Part shown: positions 11,197 through 20,317 of the stretch, piece after piece | Layout of the letters: every line of letters begins with the position of its first letter | How positions within the stretch are numbered: position 1 is the stretch's first letter | NCBI GenBank assembly: GCA_905250025.1 | Contig: CAJNOJ010000042.1 | Span: 248,001 to 312,000, forward strand | DNA length: 64,000 nt | Direction: 5' to 3' | Source of the DNA: Adineta ricciae | Lineage: Eukaryota; Rotifera; Eurotatoria; Adinetida; Adinetidae | Notes under the pieces: model-generated | What the model was told of the DNA's origin: nothing | The model's input: only the letters and a program-made list of their open reading frames with translations | The model's database searches: none | Program-made: the position numbers and the translations under genes

Positions 11197-11974
11197 GCTA
11201 ACAGCACGAGTTATTCCAGAAGGTAGTTTGCAGAATGATGTCTTAAATCCGAATCGGTAAAACGTCGTGACTCACAGACAAAATGGCTATAATTACCTGG
11301 CCAGGCCGATTTATAATACAACTGACACAAATAATCGTCTTTTATCTATTCTCAATACTTATTCTCAAAAATATCCCGATGTCGTCGATATTGTTCAATG
11401 GAATTTCTCGCATCTTGGTCTTACTGATGTTTTCTCAACACGATATTTCCAAGTCGAAGCTCTACATGATTGTCTCATACGCTATGGTGATCAGTCAGAT
11501 TGGTTAGGAATGATAGATCTTGATGAATATATTATACCTCTTCCTCCGTATGAAACTATTCCTGATTATATACATGAGAATTACGGTCGACGTATTATTG
11601 GATCGATCAATCTTTGGAGTCAATTCTTTTGTACGAAAGATACAAATAGTTATTCGCTGACAGAGAATGATACAAATCGTTTGACTATCGAACGATTTAC
11701 ATATCGAGCAACAAATTTACATAGAAGCGGACGTGAAAAGTATTTGTATCGACCGCGATTTCTTCAATATTTGTCGATTCATCATCAAGTAATTGGACTT
11801 TCTAAAGAACAACCTTCAAATAATCACATTCGATTAGCTCATTACGTATCAATGAATGGACTACGTGTAATGCCTGGTTGTGAGAAAAATAAAGTTGTAG
11901 AAGATAAAAGTATTCGTGATCGATTTGCGAATCGAACAAAAACTGCGATAACAATTTTAATGAAACATAATTAA
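11197..11974 (+). pseudogene. GT92 glycosyltransferase, catalytic 3' fragment
   Basis: From 11263 an uninterrupted frame encodes the catalytic half of a GT92 (DUF23) glycosyltransferase. It contains EALHDCLIRYGDQSDWLGMI followed by an acidic DLDEYI motif (the family's DxD-type site) and the C-terminal part IRLAHYVSMNGL. The first 111 bases duplicate 3091-3201 and hold an in-frame TAA at 11258-11260, present in both copies. That stop lies inside a 21-nt GT...AG segment whose removal would keep the frame, but 21 nt is far below the introns seen elsewhere here. There is no native ATG; 5' exons and signal anchor are missing at this locus. Family call firm; I treat the locus as a truncated copy. 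It leads a same-strand set of three more glycosyltransferase genes. Confidence 0.7.
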
Positions 11975-12039
11975 AAATAAAAACATTAAATAAGATTAGT
12001 GATTATTTTCTTTTCTATTATATTGATTATATTTTGTGC

Positions 12040-12054
12040 TTTTGATTATTTTAG
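12040..12054 (+). promoter_or_regulatory. Candidate trans-splice acceptor upstream of GT11
   Basis: A T-rich run ending in TTTTAG (AG at 12053-12054) lies 20 bases before the GT11 ATG in the 100-base gap after the GT92 stop. It resembles the cis-intron acceptors of this window and would suit spliced-leader addition to a polycistronic transcript. Inference from position and sequence only. Confidence 0.45.
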
Positions 12055-12074
12055 ATAATTGAAATATTATTGAA

Positions 12075-12980
12075 ATGAAAAATCGATCAATGATCATTTT
12101 ATTTCTTATTATTGTTTTGTCTTTTTCTGTCTTATACATGCGATCAATAATAAATTCTTCTCTCAAACAATGTACCATTATTTTACGAGAACGTAGTGGT
12201 CGACTTGGAAATCGTTTGTTTATGTTTGCTTCTGCATATGGTTTATCACTTAATCAATCATATCAATTATATATCGATTCAGATATTATCAAAGAACTGA
12301 ATAAATCATTTAATATTAATCTATCGAATCTTATATCAAAATCGAAATTCAGTGATTTGAAGTTTGTCAAGAAAATTTATAATCATTGTACTTATTTCTC
12401 TCAGATTTTCTCTTCAAATTCTTCTTCAATTCAATTATCAGGATTTTGGCAAGTTTATAAACATTTCTATGGGCATAGAGAACAAATTAAACAACAATTA
12501 ACTTTTAAATCGTCAATTTTCCATCGTATTAATCATTTTCTTAATAAAACTGTCAATCGAACTAATTCGATTATTATAGGTATACATATTCGTCGAGGTG
12601 ATTTTCTCTTAGTTCGACGAGTATCATCCGATAAATATATCTTTACTGCAATGTCATATTTTCAGTTAAAATATGTTTTAGTTAAATTTATAATTGTATC
12701 TGATGATAAATCGTATTGTCAACAAAGATTTGCTCATCAAAACAATGTTTTTATTACACCAAATTCATTTAGTGCAACGGATGATTTAGCTTTATTGACT
12801 AGATGTGATCATCTTATTATTACTGCTGGAACATTTGGATGGTGGAGTGCATTTCTCTTACATAATCAATTCGGTGAAGTTATAAGTGATTCTAAAGTAG
12901 ATGGTACACCAATTGATGCAAATTGTCGACGAGAAGATTATTTTCCACCTTGGTTTTCATTTTTAAATAATACAAATTAA
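12075..12980 (+). CDS. GT11 alpha-1,2-fucosyltransferase-like protein
   Basis: The intronless 301-residue protein starts with a type II signal anchor (residues about 8-23, ILFLIIVLSFSVLY). The luminal domain opens with RSGRLGNRLFMFASAYGLS, the family's N-terminal motif, and contains the GDP-fucose-binding motif IHIRRGDF near residue 174. Near the end come the acidic DDLALLTRCDHLIIT stretch and TFGWWSAFLL, both diagnostic of GT11 (FUT1/FUT2 and related invertebrate enzymes). The expected role is transfer of fucose to a terminal galactose of a glycan in the Golgi. All core motifs are present, so it is likely active. It lies 100 bases after the GT92 fragment and 77 bases before the HtrL-like gene, on the same strand, suggesting shared transcription. 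Acceptor specificity cannot be told. Confidence 0.85.
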   Translation: MKNRSMIILFLIIVLSFSVLYMRSIINSSLKQCTIILRERSGRLGNRLFMFASAYGLSLNQSYQLYIDSDIIKELNKSFNINLSNLISKSKFSDLKFVKKIYNHCTYFSQIFSSNSSSIQLSGFWQVYKHFYGHREQIKQQLTFKSSIFHRINHFLNKTVNRTNSIIIGIHIRRGDFLLVRRVSSDKYIFTAMSYFQLKYVLVKFIIVSDDKSYCQQRFAHQNNVFITPNSFSATDDLALLTRCDHLIITAGTFGWWSAFLLHNQFGEVISDSKVDGTPIDANCRREDYFPPWFSFLNNTN

Positions 12981-13036
12981 ATCTTTTTCAATAAAATAAT
13001 TAGAAAAGAACATTTCTTATTTGTTTAAATAATCGA

Positions 13037-13054
13037 TTTTCTCATTTTATTTAG
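13037..13054 (+). promoter_or_regulatory. Candidate trans-splice acceptor upstream of HtrL-like gene
   Basis: Pyrimidine-rich TTTTCTCATTTTATTTAG ends at 13054, four bases before the ATG at 13058. The whole intergenic gap is only 77 bases, too short for an obvious independent promoter. Confidence 0.45.
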
Positions 13055-13057
13055 AAT

Positions 13058-14063
13058 ATGGTTGGTAATATTACTCATCATCGACATGTTAATCGCTATT
13101 TCGCCGTCCTACTGATCATTATTATCGTCGTTTGCATACATAAATTTCATTCAGCAGAGGAAGCAAAGAATGAAAAATCAATCACGATTGTTACTGCATA
13201 TTTTCCTCTTGAAAAAGCTACATTCTCAATCAGAATATCTTCAATGGTTAGAAAACCTCTTCTCATTCTGTCAATCACCGATGGTTATATTTACTAGTGT
13301 GAAATTTTATCCAATACTTAATCGATTAAGAAAAAATGGAACATTACCATCTTATTTTATCTTGGATTATGAGACTCCGTTAGAAATGCCTCCTATTAGA
13401 TCGCTTATATCTACTTTTGAACAACAATATCGCATTGATCCTGAACGTTCTTATCATTCGATTGATCTTTATGCTGTGTGGTGCGCTAAATCATTTATGC
13501 TTAATCATACTGTCGAACTCAATCCATTTCAAACAAAATTTTTTCTTTATATGGATGCTGGAGCATTTCGATCATCTAAATACCGTTTTCAAGTGTGGCC
13601 AGATGTGCCAACTCTCAGTAAGATATTAGATAACAATCGATTTCTTCTTGGATTGATCGCTCCACTTTCTCATCAATTTTGTCCTCTTGATTATAAAACG
13701 ACCAATGGTCCGGTCAAAAAAGATCTAATTGAAGCTGGCTTTATGGCTGGTTCGATTGATGCGATTCGTTGGTGGACTTCGGTTTTTTATGAAACAATTC
13801 ATAATTATCGTAAAGAAAACTTTTTCATTGTCAAAGATCAATATATAATTAATGTTATTGCATTAGTTCACTCAAATCATATCAATGTACTTCTACCATT
13901 TCGAAGTTCATGTGGAGATATCTGGTTTGCTTTCGGACCACTTTTTGCTAACAAATATGAAAAAGAAAGTTTGTCATATTCGAATCATTGTCGAATAGAG
14001 AATGTATCAGAACTCATAATCCCTTTTGAAACTGTTTGTAAAGATGAAAGAAATCTTATTTAA
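13058..14063 (+). pseudogene. HtrL/YibB-like putative glycosyltransferase with one frameshift
   Basis: The frame from 13058 encodes a signal anchor (FAVLLIIIIVVCIHKF) and the start of the domain (SITIVTAYF), then loses phase near 13215-13225 at an AAAAA run. The +1-shifted frame continues without interruption to 14063 with YLQWLENLFSFC, PMVIFTS, FFLYMDAGAFRSS, GLIAPLS, EAGFMAGS and the C-terminal WFAFGPLFAN. TIVTAYF, the VIFTS segment and the WMDAG-like acidic motif are the marks of the HtrL_YibB family, enzymes thought to be sugar transferases. One extra A in the run would explain the break, so either a sequencing error or a recent frameshift is possible. Everything else is intact. Same-strand neighbours are GT11 (77 bases before) and GT8 (36 bases after). 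Confidence 0.7.
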
Positions 14064-14070
14064 TTTTGAA

Positions 14071-14078
14071 TTTTGTAG
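14071..14078 (+). promoter_or_regulatory. Candidate trans-splice acceptor upstream of GT8
   Basis: TTTTGTAG ends at 14078 inside the 36-base gap between the HtrL-like stop and the GT8 ATG at 14100. The gap is too small for a separate promoter, so co-transcription with trans-splicing is the simplest reading. Confidence 0.5.
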
Positions 14079-14099
14079 ATAATTATTCATATTCAATCG

Positions 14100-15197
14100 A
14101 TGGGAATACAACTCAAACATTGTTTACTTTTTGCAGTAGCTGTCTTATTGACTTCGACTGGAATTCATTTGCTTCGTCCATTATCAGTGGTGATTGAATA
14201 TAAAATAAAGAAATGTGATTACAATATCACTCCTGTTCTTCGTCCAATGTGTCAACGTGAGGAAAGAATAATTTGTGATAAACTCGATCAAGTAACAATT
14301 TATTCACCATGTTTTCCATCAACTTTACTCGATTCCGAAGTCGCCTGTCATGATAGTTATTCTTGTGATGAACAAACAACGAGAATTGCAACAAAAAATG
14401 TCCCGATAGACGACGTATCTCGAAAAGCATTTTTTAGTGCTTTGTATACCGACAATAATTTCTTGGAAGGAGCAATGCTATTGGATCATACTCTCAAGAA
14501 ATATCATCCTCGTTATCAGATGTATATAATGCATTTTGAAAATGCGTTAAGTAATCGAACATTATGTTCTTTACGACAAATTGGTTGGATACCAAGAGTG
14601 GTAAAGAAGATTCCACCGCCTTTGAAAGGAACTTGGTCGCATTTTATTGATCAGTTTACAAAATTAACATTATGGAATATGACAGAATTCGATTCGATTA
14701 TTTATTTGGATACCGATACTCTTGTATTAAATGATATTTCACATTTACATGAACTTGTAAGTGATCCATCTCGTACAAGATTTGAATTTGCAGCTGTCGC
14801 GGATAATTGGCATGGGAAATTTGCTTACCATTTCAATGCTGGAGTACTTGTTTTACATCCATCTACAAGTGTATTTAATGAATTAATTCGAACAATGAGT
14901 TTACCAGGTAATTATCATCCAACAATGGCTGAAGAAGCATTTCTCAATGCTTTCTATCAACTTCGATATTTACAATTACCACTTATCTACAATGTAAACT
15001 TGGCAATGTATCCGGCTTATCGAGATCTTTGGAAAAGACTACAACGAGATTTTAAAGTTGTTCATTTCACACTAGTCAAACCATTTCTTAAACAATCAAA
15101 CACGGCTTATGATGTTCCTCTAAAAATTTATCAAGACGTTCAAGATGAATATTCGAAAACAAAGATACCTCATCAACTAAAAACAATATGCAACTGA
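14100..15197 (+). CDS. GT8 (glycogenin-like) glycosyltransferase
   Basis: A 365-residue intronless protein with an N-terminal signal anchor (residues about 7-25) and a Cys-bearing stem to about residue 105. The GT8 domain follows: FFSALYTDNNFLEGAMLLDHTL, IYLDTDTLVLNDISHL with the DxD metal/nucleotide-sugar site, FNAGVLVLHPS, and EEAFLNAFY near the end. These match the glycogenin/galactinol synthase branch of GT8, which uses UDP-sugars. The signal anchor and stem suggest a Golgi enzyme acting on secreted or surface glycans rather than cytosolic glycogenin. It closes the glycosyltransferase cluster, 36 bases after the HtrL-like gene, and AATAAA-type sequence occurs about 50 bases after the stop. 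Family assignment is secure; substrate unknown. Confidence 0.88.
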   Translation: MGIQLKHCLLFAVAVLLTSTGIHLLRPLSVVIEYKIKKCDYNITPVLRPMCQREERIICDKLDQVTIYSPCFPSTLLDSEVACHDSYSCDEQTTRIATKNVPIDDVSRKAFFSALYTDNNFLEGAMLLDHTLKKYHPRYQMYIMHFENALSNRTLCSLRQIGWIPRVVKKIPPPLKGTWSHFIDQFTKLTLWNMTEFDSIIYLDTDTLVLNDISHLHELVSDPSRTRFEFAAVADNWHGKFAYHFNAGVLVLHPSTSVFNELIRTMSLPGNYHPTMAEEAFLNAFYQLRYLQLPLIYNVNLAMYPAYRDLWKRLQRDFKVVHFTLVKPFLKQSNTAYDVPLKIYQDVQDEYSKTKIPHQLKTICN

Positions 15198-15610
15198 TGT
15201 TCGATAAACTGATCAAAAGTGATGTGCTGTGGATTTTTATACTGGAAATAAAGTCGAAAAATACAATAGATTAGATATAAAAACAGAAGTTTTACCGTCA
15301 ATTGATATACTCTTCCCAAGATTGTTTCTGTAAGGAATAGCAATTCTTTTTTTTCTCTCTTTTCGGACGTTTATCGGTACACGACAAGATGTCGACTTCC
15401 ATTTCTATAGCAAAAAGATGTTCTGCACGACTAATAGTATTTTTTATGTATCTTTTAGAATTCTTTGTTTTATTTTATGAAGTTTCCTTCTAATATTCCA
15501 TTTATTCATAAATTTATCATTCATGATTCGACACTGTGGTTTTAATATTTCTGGACACATGAAATTCTATTGTCGTTTTCTATTACAAAGAATCATCCTC
15601 ACGCTATTAA

Positions 15611-15850
15611 ATGAATTTTCAATCGACTGAAAAGGATCATTTTGAGATGATTTGTGAACGAGCTCAGACTAAACAAGTGATCTCATTGATTCTTTCGGAC
15701 GAAAATGATACACTTGTTCAATCCAAACGGTTCTTATTTTATTTTCACATCGAACAATTTACTTTTTTACCAAATATAACATTAATGCAAATTGACTTTT
15801 CTCTGTTCATTAACATCTTACGATCGATTTTCAGATCCAACATTCACTAG
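15611..15850 (+). pseudogene. Possible fragment of an LRR/F-box-like family protein
   Basis: An 79-residue frame containing VISLILSDENDTLVQSKRFLFYF and FTFLPNITLMQI resembles in style the leucine-rich, F-box-associated proteins that are highly multiplied in bdelloids. It stands alone without start context or continuation. This is a tentative relic call from pattern memory. Confidence 0.3.
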
Positions 15851-16915
15851 ACAATCAGTTTTCGATCACATCTTATCTCCTCCTCGGCACATCTATTTCT
15901 TTAGTGAAAAAATATCTTTCATCGATTCAATCTGCAAATCTTCGATCAAATACGCTCATTTTCCATTTTTCTGAATGTGTTTTTCTTAACTGTAAAATTT
16001 CTTTCATTGTCTCGTCAATTAATTCGACTTCACATTAAAATTCGGACGCGGTACACTTTGTCGACTAGTATTTTTTGCCGACAGTTACGTTTTACCAACA
16101 ACTTCTTCTATCAGCATAATCTTAAGAGTATCAGTCTAAATTCTACTTTATAGTCAACACCGCTACTGTTATCGTGATTCATATCCTCACCTACACTCTC
16201 ACATTCATGCTCACCCTCAAAAATTAATTTCGTTCACATTTATAAATCATTTTGTGATAGCAGTGAAATTCTTTTTGTTAAGATTTAAGTCAGAGATAAG
16301 CATAGGATAGAAAAGGCTGAGTGAAGGTGAACTGGGAATGAACTCGAAGATCGATGTTATCGAATATGCAGATGCATTTCATAATATTTACATCATCAAC
16401 GTCGCATTCTATCCAAAAGAAAGTGACTCAATTCTTTATTTATATTGTGCTTTGAATGTTATTAGACTCAGTTGGTTAAGATATAATCATTATGATGACA
16501 AAGAGCGCTCTTACTAGAATGCAATTGTCGGTAAATCTACCGGACCTTCAAACAATGATTGATGGTGCTACATGACCATGTTCACCTAATGCACCAATTT
16601 GTCAAATGCCATCAATGTTACGACGAAAACGAATGAATTCTAGTCTATCAGATGAACTGTCATTATGATTTTCAACATTTTGTAATTCTTTCATAAATAA
16701 TAAGGAGAAAAAAGAAATCTAAATTGCATACTATAGAAAAAAAGGTTTTAAAAATCCTGGTGAACTTATTCATATTACACTTCGTGTTCAATGTATTTAA
16801 GATAAGTGAAATATAAAGATGACATAATGTCTAATGAGATAGATAGACACTTAGCAAGTATAATGAGTAATTCAGAATAAAATGAAGCAAAAAGTACGTA
16901 AAGATCACTAATGTG
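15851..16915. other. Intergenic, nothing recognised
   Basis: AT-rich sequence with only short frames and no recognisable motif or repeat. Confidence 0.5.
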
Positions 16916-17796
16916 TTAACGTCGTATGCATTGTTTTTTTGTTGCTAATTGTCCATTCAAATGAATAAATCTTGCTTCTACACATTGACATTTACCTTTA
17001 ATTGTGCAACTATTACCACAAACTGGTGTTATGTTAGAATTGACACATGAGCCATAAACATAGGCATTCATGAGAACGTGATTGACAACAATCAGCATCC
17101 AGTGTACAATTTTGAATTGCACAGCAACTAGCAGAAGTTGTTGGAACTGTTGTTGATGGACTTATGGTACTGGTAGAGTTCGAAAACACTGGTATCGTTG
17201 TCGTACGACAATCTGATGATGATGGATTTGTTAAACAAAAGATAGTATTATTACCACCAATACAATATTGTGATTGTGGATTATAACAGATATCAGAGCA
17301 GAGTTGATTACCAATAGGACATATTGTACTATTTTCACTAAAACAGACCTGTGTGGTATTATCGTAACATTTTCGTTCCGATTCGCTGACATTGACTTTT
17401 TGATTGTTTAATACAGACGGAATAATAATCTAATAGGTATTGCTTCCCACATGCATATTGTACAGAACAAAGTGTACCATTTCCACATGTCAGTTGCGAT
17501 GAGTTATAACAGTAAAGATCATATGGATATATGAATTTAAAATAACTGTTAGCTTTTACATTACAAACTGATTCACTATTGTTACATACTTTTGTATTGT
17601 TATAGCAATCTTGTAAGTTTGAATAACATATACCATTACAAGAATTAATACATTGGATGGTAGAACCACCGCCTGAACAACCTTGTGTGTTCGGATCGTA
17701 ACAACCAACTGATCCACATGGTGACCGACCACCACGATACGTCAAAAAATTCATGCCAGCAATCAATGCAATAAGTAATAAATTAATAAGGATCAT
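16916..17796 (-). pseudogene. Cys-rich secreted protein, two frameshifts
   Basis: The minus-strand frame starting at 17796 has a signal peptide (ILINLLLIALIAGMNFL), followed by a Cys-rich region with regularly spaced CYNNTK- and CNNSESVC-like units. It breaks at 17359. A second frame from about 17395 to 17040 continues the same pattern (CYDNTTQVC, CSDICYNPQSQYC), then a Thr/Ser/Pro linker and CCAIQNCTLDADCC. A third frame (17122-16916) supplies the end (CVNSNITPVCGNSC, CQCVEARFI). Cys spacing and N-glycosylation sites run smoothly across both breaks, so this was one gene of roughly 290 residues. Two phase changes mean either a recent pseudogene or base-calling errors. I do not recognise the domain; it looks extracellular and disulphide-rich. 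Confidence 0.6.
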
Positions 17797-19738
17797 CGTG
17801 TAGTAAAGAATGAGATTTCAATATAGCAATATTCTGATAGCAAAAACTGCAAATATTTATATACAACTCCCCTATCGACTAGTTTTTATTATTCATTATT
17901 AATTTTTTATTATCTGTCATAAAACCGGAAGTAGAACATAATTATTTACTGCACTATTCATGTATTTAATTACTTACCTATTCAATAAGATCCCCCATGG
18001 TGATAAAAGATTTTGTTTCGGAGAAATCTTTTATCTGGAGTTTCAATTCTTCAGCACAAGGTTCAACAAAAAGCTTGTTTCATAGTCACGACCATACTGT
18101 CATTCAATATCATTAGTTTAGATTGATGCTTACATTTCTTTGACAGAGAATGTTGAAAAGATCATATGTCCGCATTAGATTTAAATGTAGTTTCTTATAT
18201 GTATAAAACAAAATATAAACGGGTATTAGCATGCAAATTTATGATTAAAAATTATTAACAAGTAATGCTCATCCGTTGGATTCGCTGACTCTTTTCTGAA
18301 AGACTTTTCCGAATGCTGAACACATTCAGAGACTTCGAAAGAGAAAAAACGCACTGCGATTGCTACTAGTGCTCAACTGAATCATGACACTATGTCACAC
18401 ACTAGAATGAATAGGATGCAAAAGTCTTTTTAGGAATCAGACCGATTAGCCATTTGTCAGTGGATAATTCTCCAGCACTAACTATATTGACTGAAAAATT
18501 CTTCGCTCAACGGCTAGTCAGACGGCCACTCGCGGCCAACCATTGACCTTTGTCATCTGTTTTTCTATTTTCACATCACGCGCATGGAAATTTTCATAAA
18601 TGGTTTACTAAGTCACTCATAGACGGACGATATACAGTAGACTACTTGAAAAGTTTGAACATTCGCCTGTGTCTTCCAGCGACAAACCGATTCTTTTCTC
18701 TCCTGTCAACAAAACGATACTTTGTGGAATATTTTCATCGAGGAATATCCATTCGTCAAATCCTTTCCAAAATTATCTGAAGCCTGGCAAGGTTATTCTA
18801 AGCGTACACTTTAGGATTAATCTAGCATTTAAACGCCTAGTCGTTCGTCGACCTCCCTCCGGTCGGTCACTCACGGCTAGCCGTTGCCATGCTGTCCCTC
18901 TTATTCCTTTCGCCTTCGATCGACTTTCAAACTGAACGATTGAGTTTTCTTTCATTGTCGCTTCTACAGTCATGATCTTCCATTCATTCGACTACCAAAA
19001 GAAACTAGATAAGAAAGTCTTATTATATGATTTGCTTCGAAACGAACATCTTTCATAGTGCTGCATGTGTTCAGAATACTGTTTCTACAGTCCACGCGTC
19101 TGTAATTACTAAGATGGAATTCCACTGACGGGTATATCACTTTGTGAACTACTTCTACTAAATTCCCATAAAAAGACATGATGTATGTAGCCTACAAAGC
19201 AAAGATGATACTAAGCTCATATCACTTTTTCGGATTTCTTCAATTAGAAACATCATTATGTACAATGCATTAGATATTTTCGTGTAAGTTCTTGAGCTAC
19301 TATCTTTGTACGCATGATGTCTGTGAATAGCGTTCAGCTCACCGTCTTCTAAAAAAGATTTCAGAACAGATAAAGAAAAAATATCTCCTTTGTACAGAGA
19401 AAGGAACAAGCCCAGGGTCAGCGAATAAGACGAAATCCACACTCAACTTCGAATTTCCCAACGTCAGAAACCCTTCGGTCTACTTTGACAATGGATGTTA
19501 ATAAGTTGTGGGTAGTTAATGAAAAATTAATAATTAATTAAGCAACACTAACGTCAGATTCGAGATCCCCGACCCCGACTACCCTTCGGTCAACCCTTAC
19601 TCGGCAATGGAGAAAATTTTCATTACTTAATTAGCTAATTAGATTTTGGAAAACTGACATCAGATTTGAGATCTCCGACCTCGATTACATATGGTGAATC
19701 ATTCCCGTATGACCATCGTGAAGTTTTCTTTGGGTTGT
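17797..19738. other. Gene-poor region with dispersed repeats
   Basis: No gene recognised. It contains two members of the GGCTAGCCG repeat family (18508-18541 and 18805-18890), a 40-bp block at 18261-18300 found inverted at 24706-24745, and three imperfect copies of a CGTCAGATTCGAGATC-like unit near 19460, 19550 and 19648. Confidence 0.5.
18261..18890 (-). repeat. GC-rich GGCTAGCCG repeat family, inverted relative to 24181-24745
   Basis: Reading the minus strand from 18890 gives GGCAACGGCTAGCCGTGAG, then GACGAAC and GGCGTTTA. The plus strand at 24414-24462 gives the same ordered blocks. At the other end, 18261-18300 is the reverse complement of 24706-24745 with few mismatches. The interior of about 350-550 bp is not conserved. 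That pattern fits diverged members of a non-autonomous element family in opposite orientation on both sides of the ADP-ribosyltransferase gene. Confidence 0.5.
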
Positions 19739-19944
19739 TGTAATGACAAACTGGTTGAGTAGCTGACCGCTTCTCACGGTATCGATGTTTATTGACTACT
19801 CTACATGACCAGAATGTGTCTCTTTCAAAATAAGACACGCGCTTATATAGAGAAGAGGAAAGAGAGATATGACTCGGAGATAGTATGATACAGAGGTGAG
19901 AGAAAAAAGAACAGAAAGAGATGAACGATATCATTATCGTTACA
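19739..19944 (-). repeat. Solo LTR, 206 bp
   Basis: Begins TGTAA and ends TTACA (TG...CA termini) and is flanked by a 5-bp direct repeat GTTGT (19734-19738 and 19945-19949), as LTR retrotransposon integration makes. On the minus strand it has a TATATAAG box (complement of 19841-19850) and an AATAAA poly(A) signal (complement of 19788-19793) about 50 bases downstream, the normal U3-R order. It matches 23831-24036 over all 206 bases with about three differences. No internal retroelement region lies between the two copies. Confidence 0.8.
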
Positions 19945-20317
19945 GTTGTCAAATGCTGTAATCTGATAGGCTTGGACAGAGAGACAAACTTTTAGCATTT
20001 CGAGCCGTCGATTTAATCGCTGTATAACCCTTTCTTTCAAAAAAGAGAACTTTCTTTCACATTTTCAATATTTGCATAGCAGTAATCGCATTCTCTACAA
20101 GCATGCTTTTCTCGTTCTTCGGTTGTTATGCATAAAAAAGATAACTCTGCGAATGCAGTAGAAAGAAGAAAGAACACAAAAATCTATCAACGAAGTTACT
20201 CTTTTTATTGTGAGTTAACCGACACAGCATCAAAGCAGAGTGTGTGAAGGCTATAACAACTAGGAGAACAATAATCAGAACTTTCAATACAGTAGACAAA
20301 CGGTCGATCTTCGAAAG

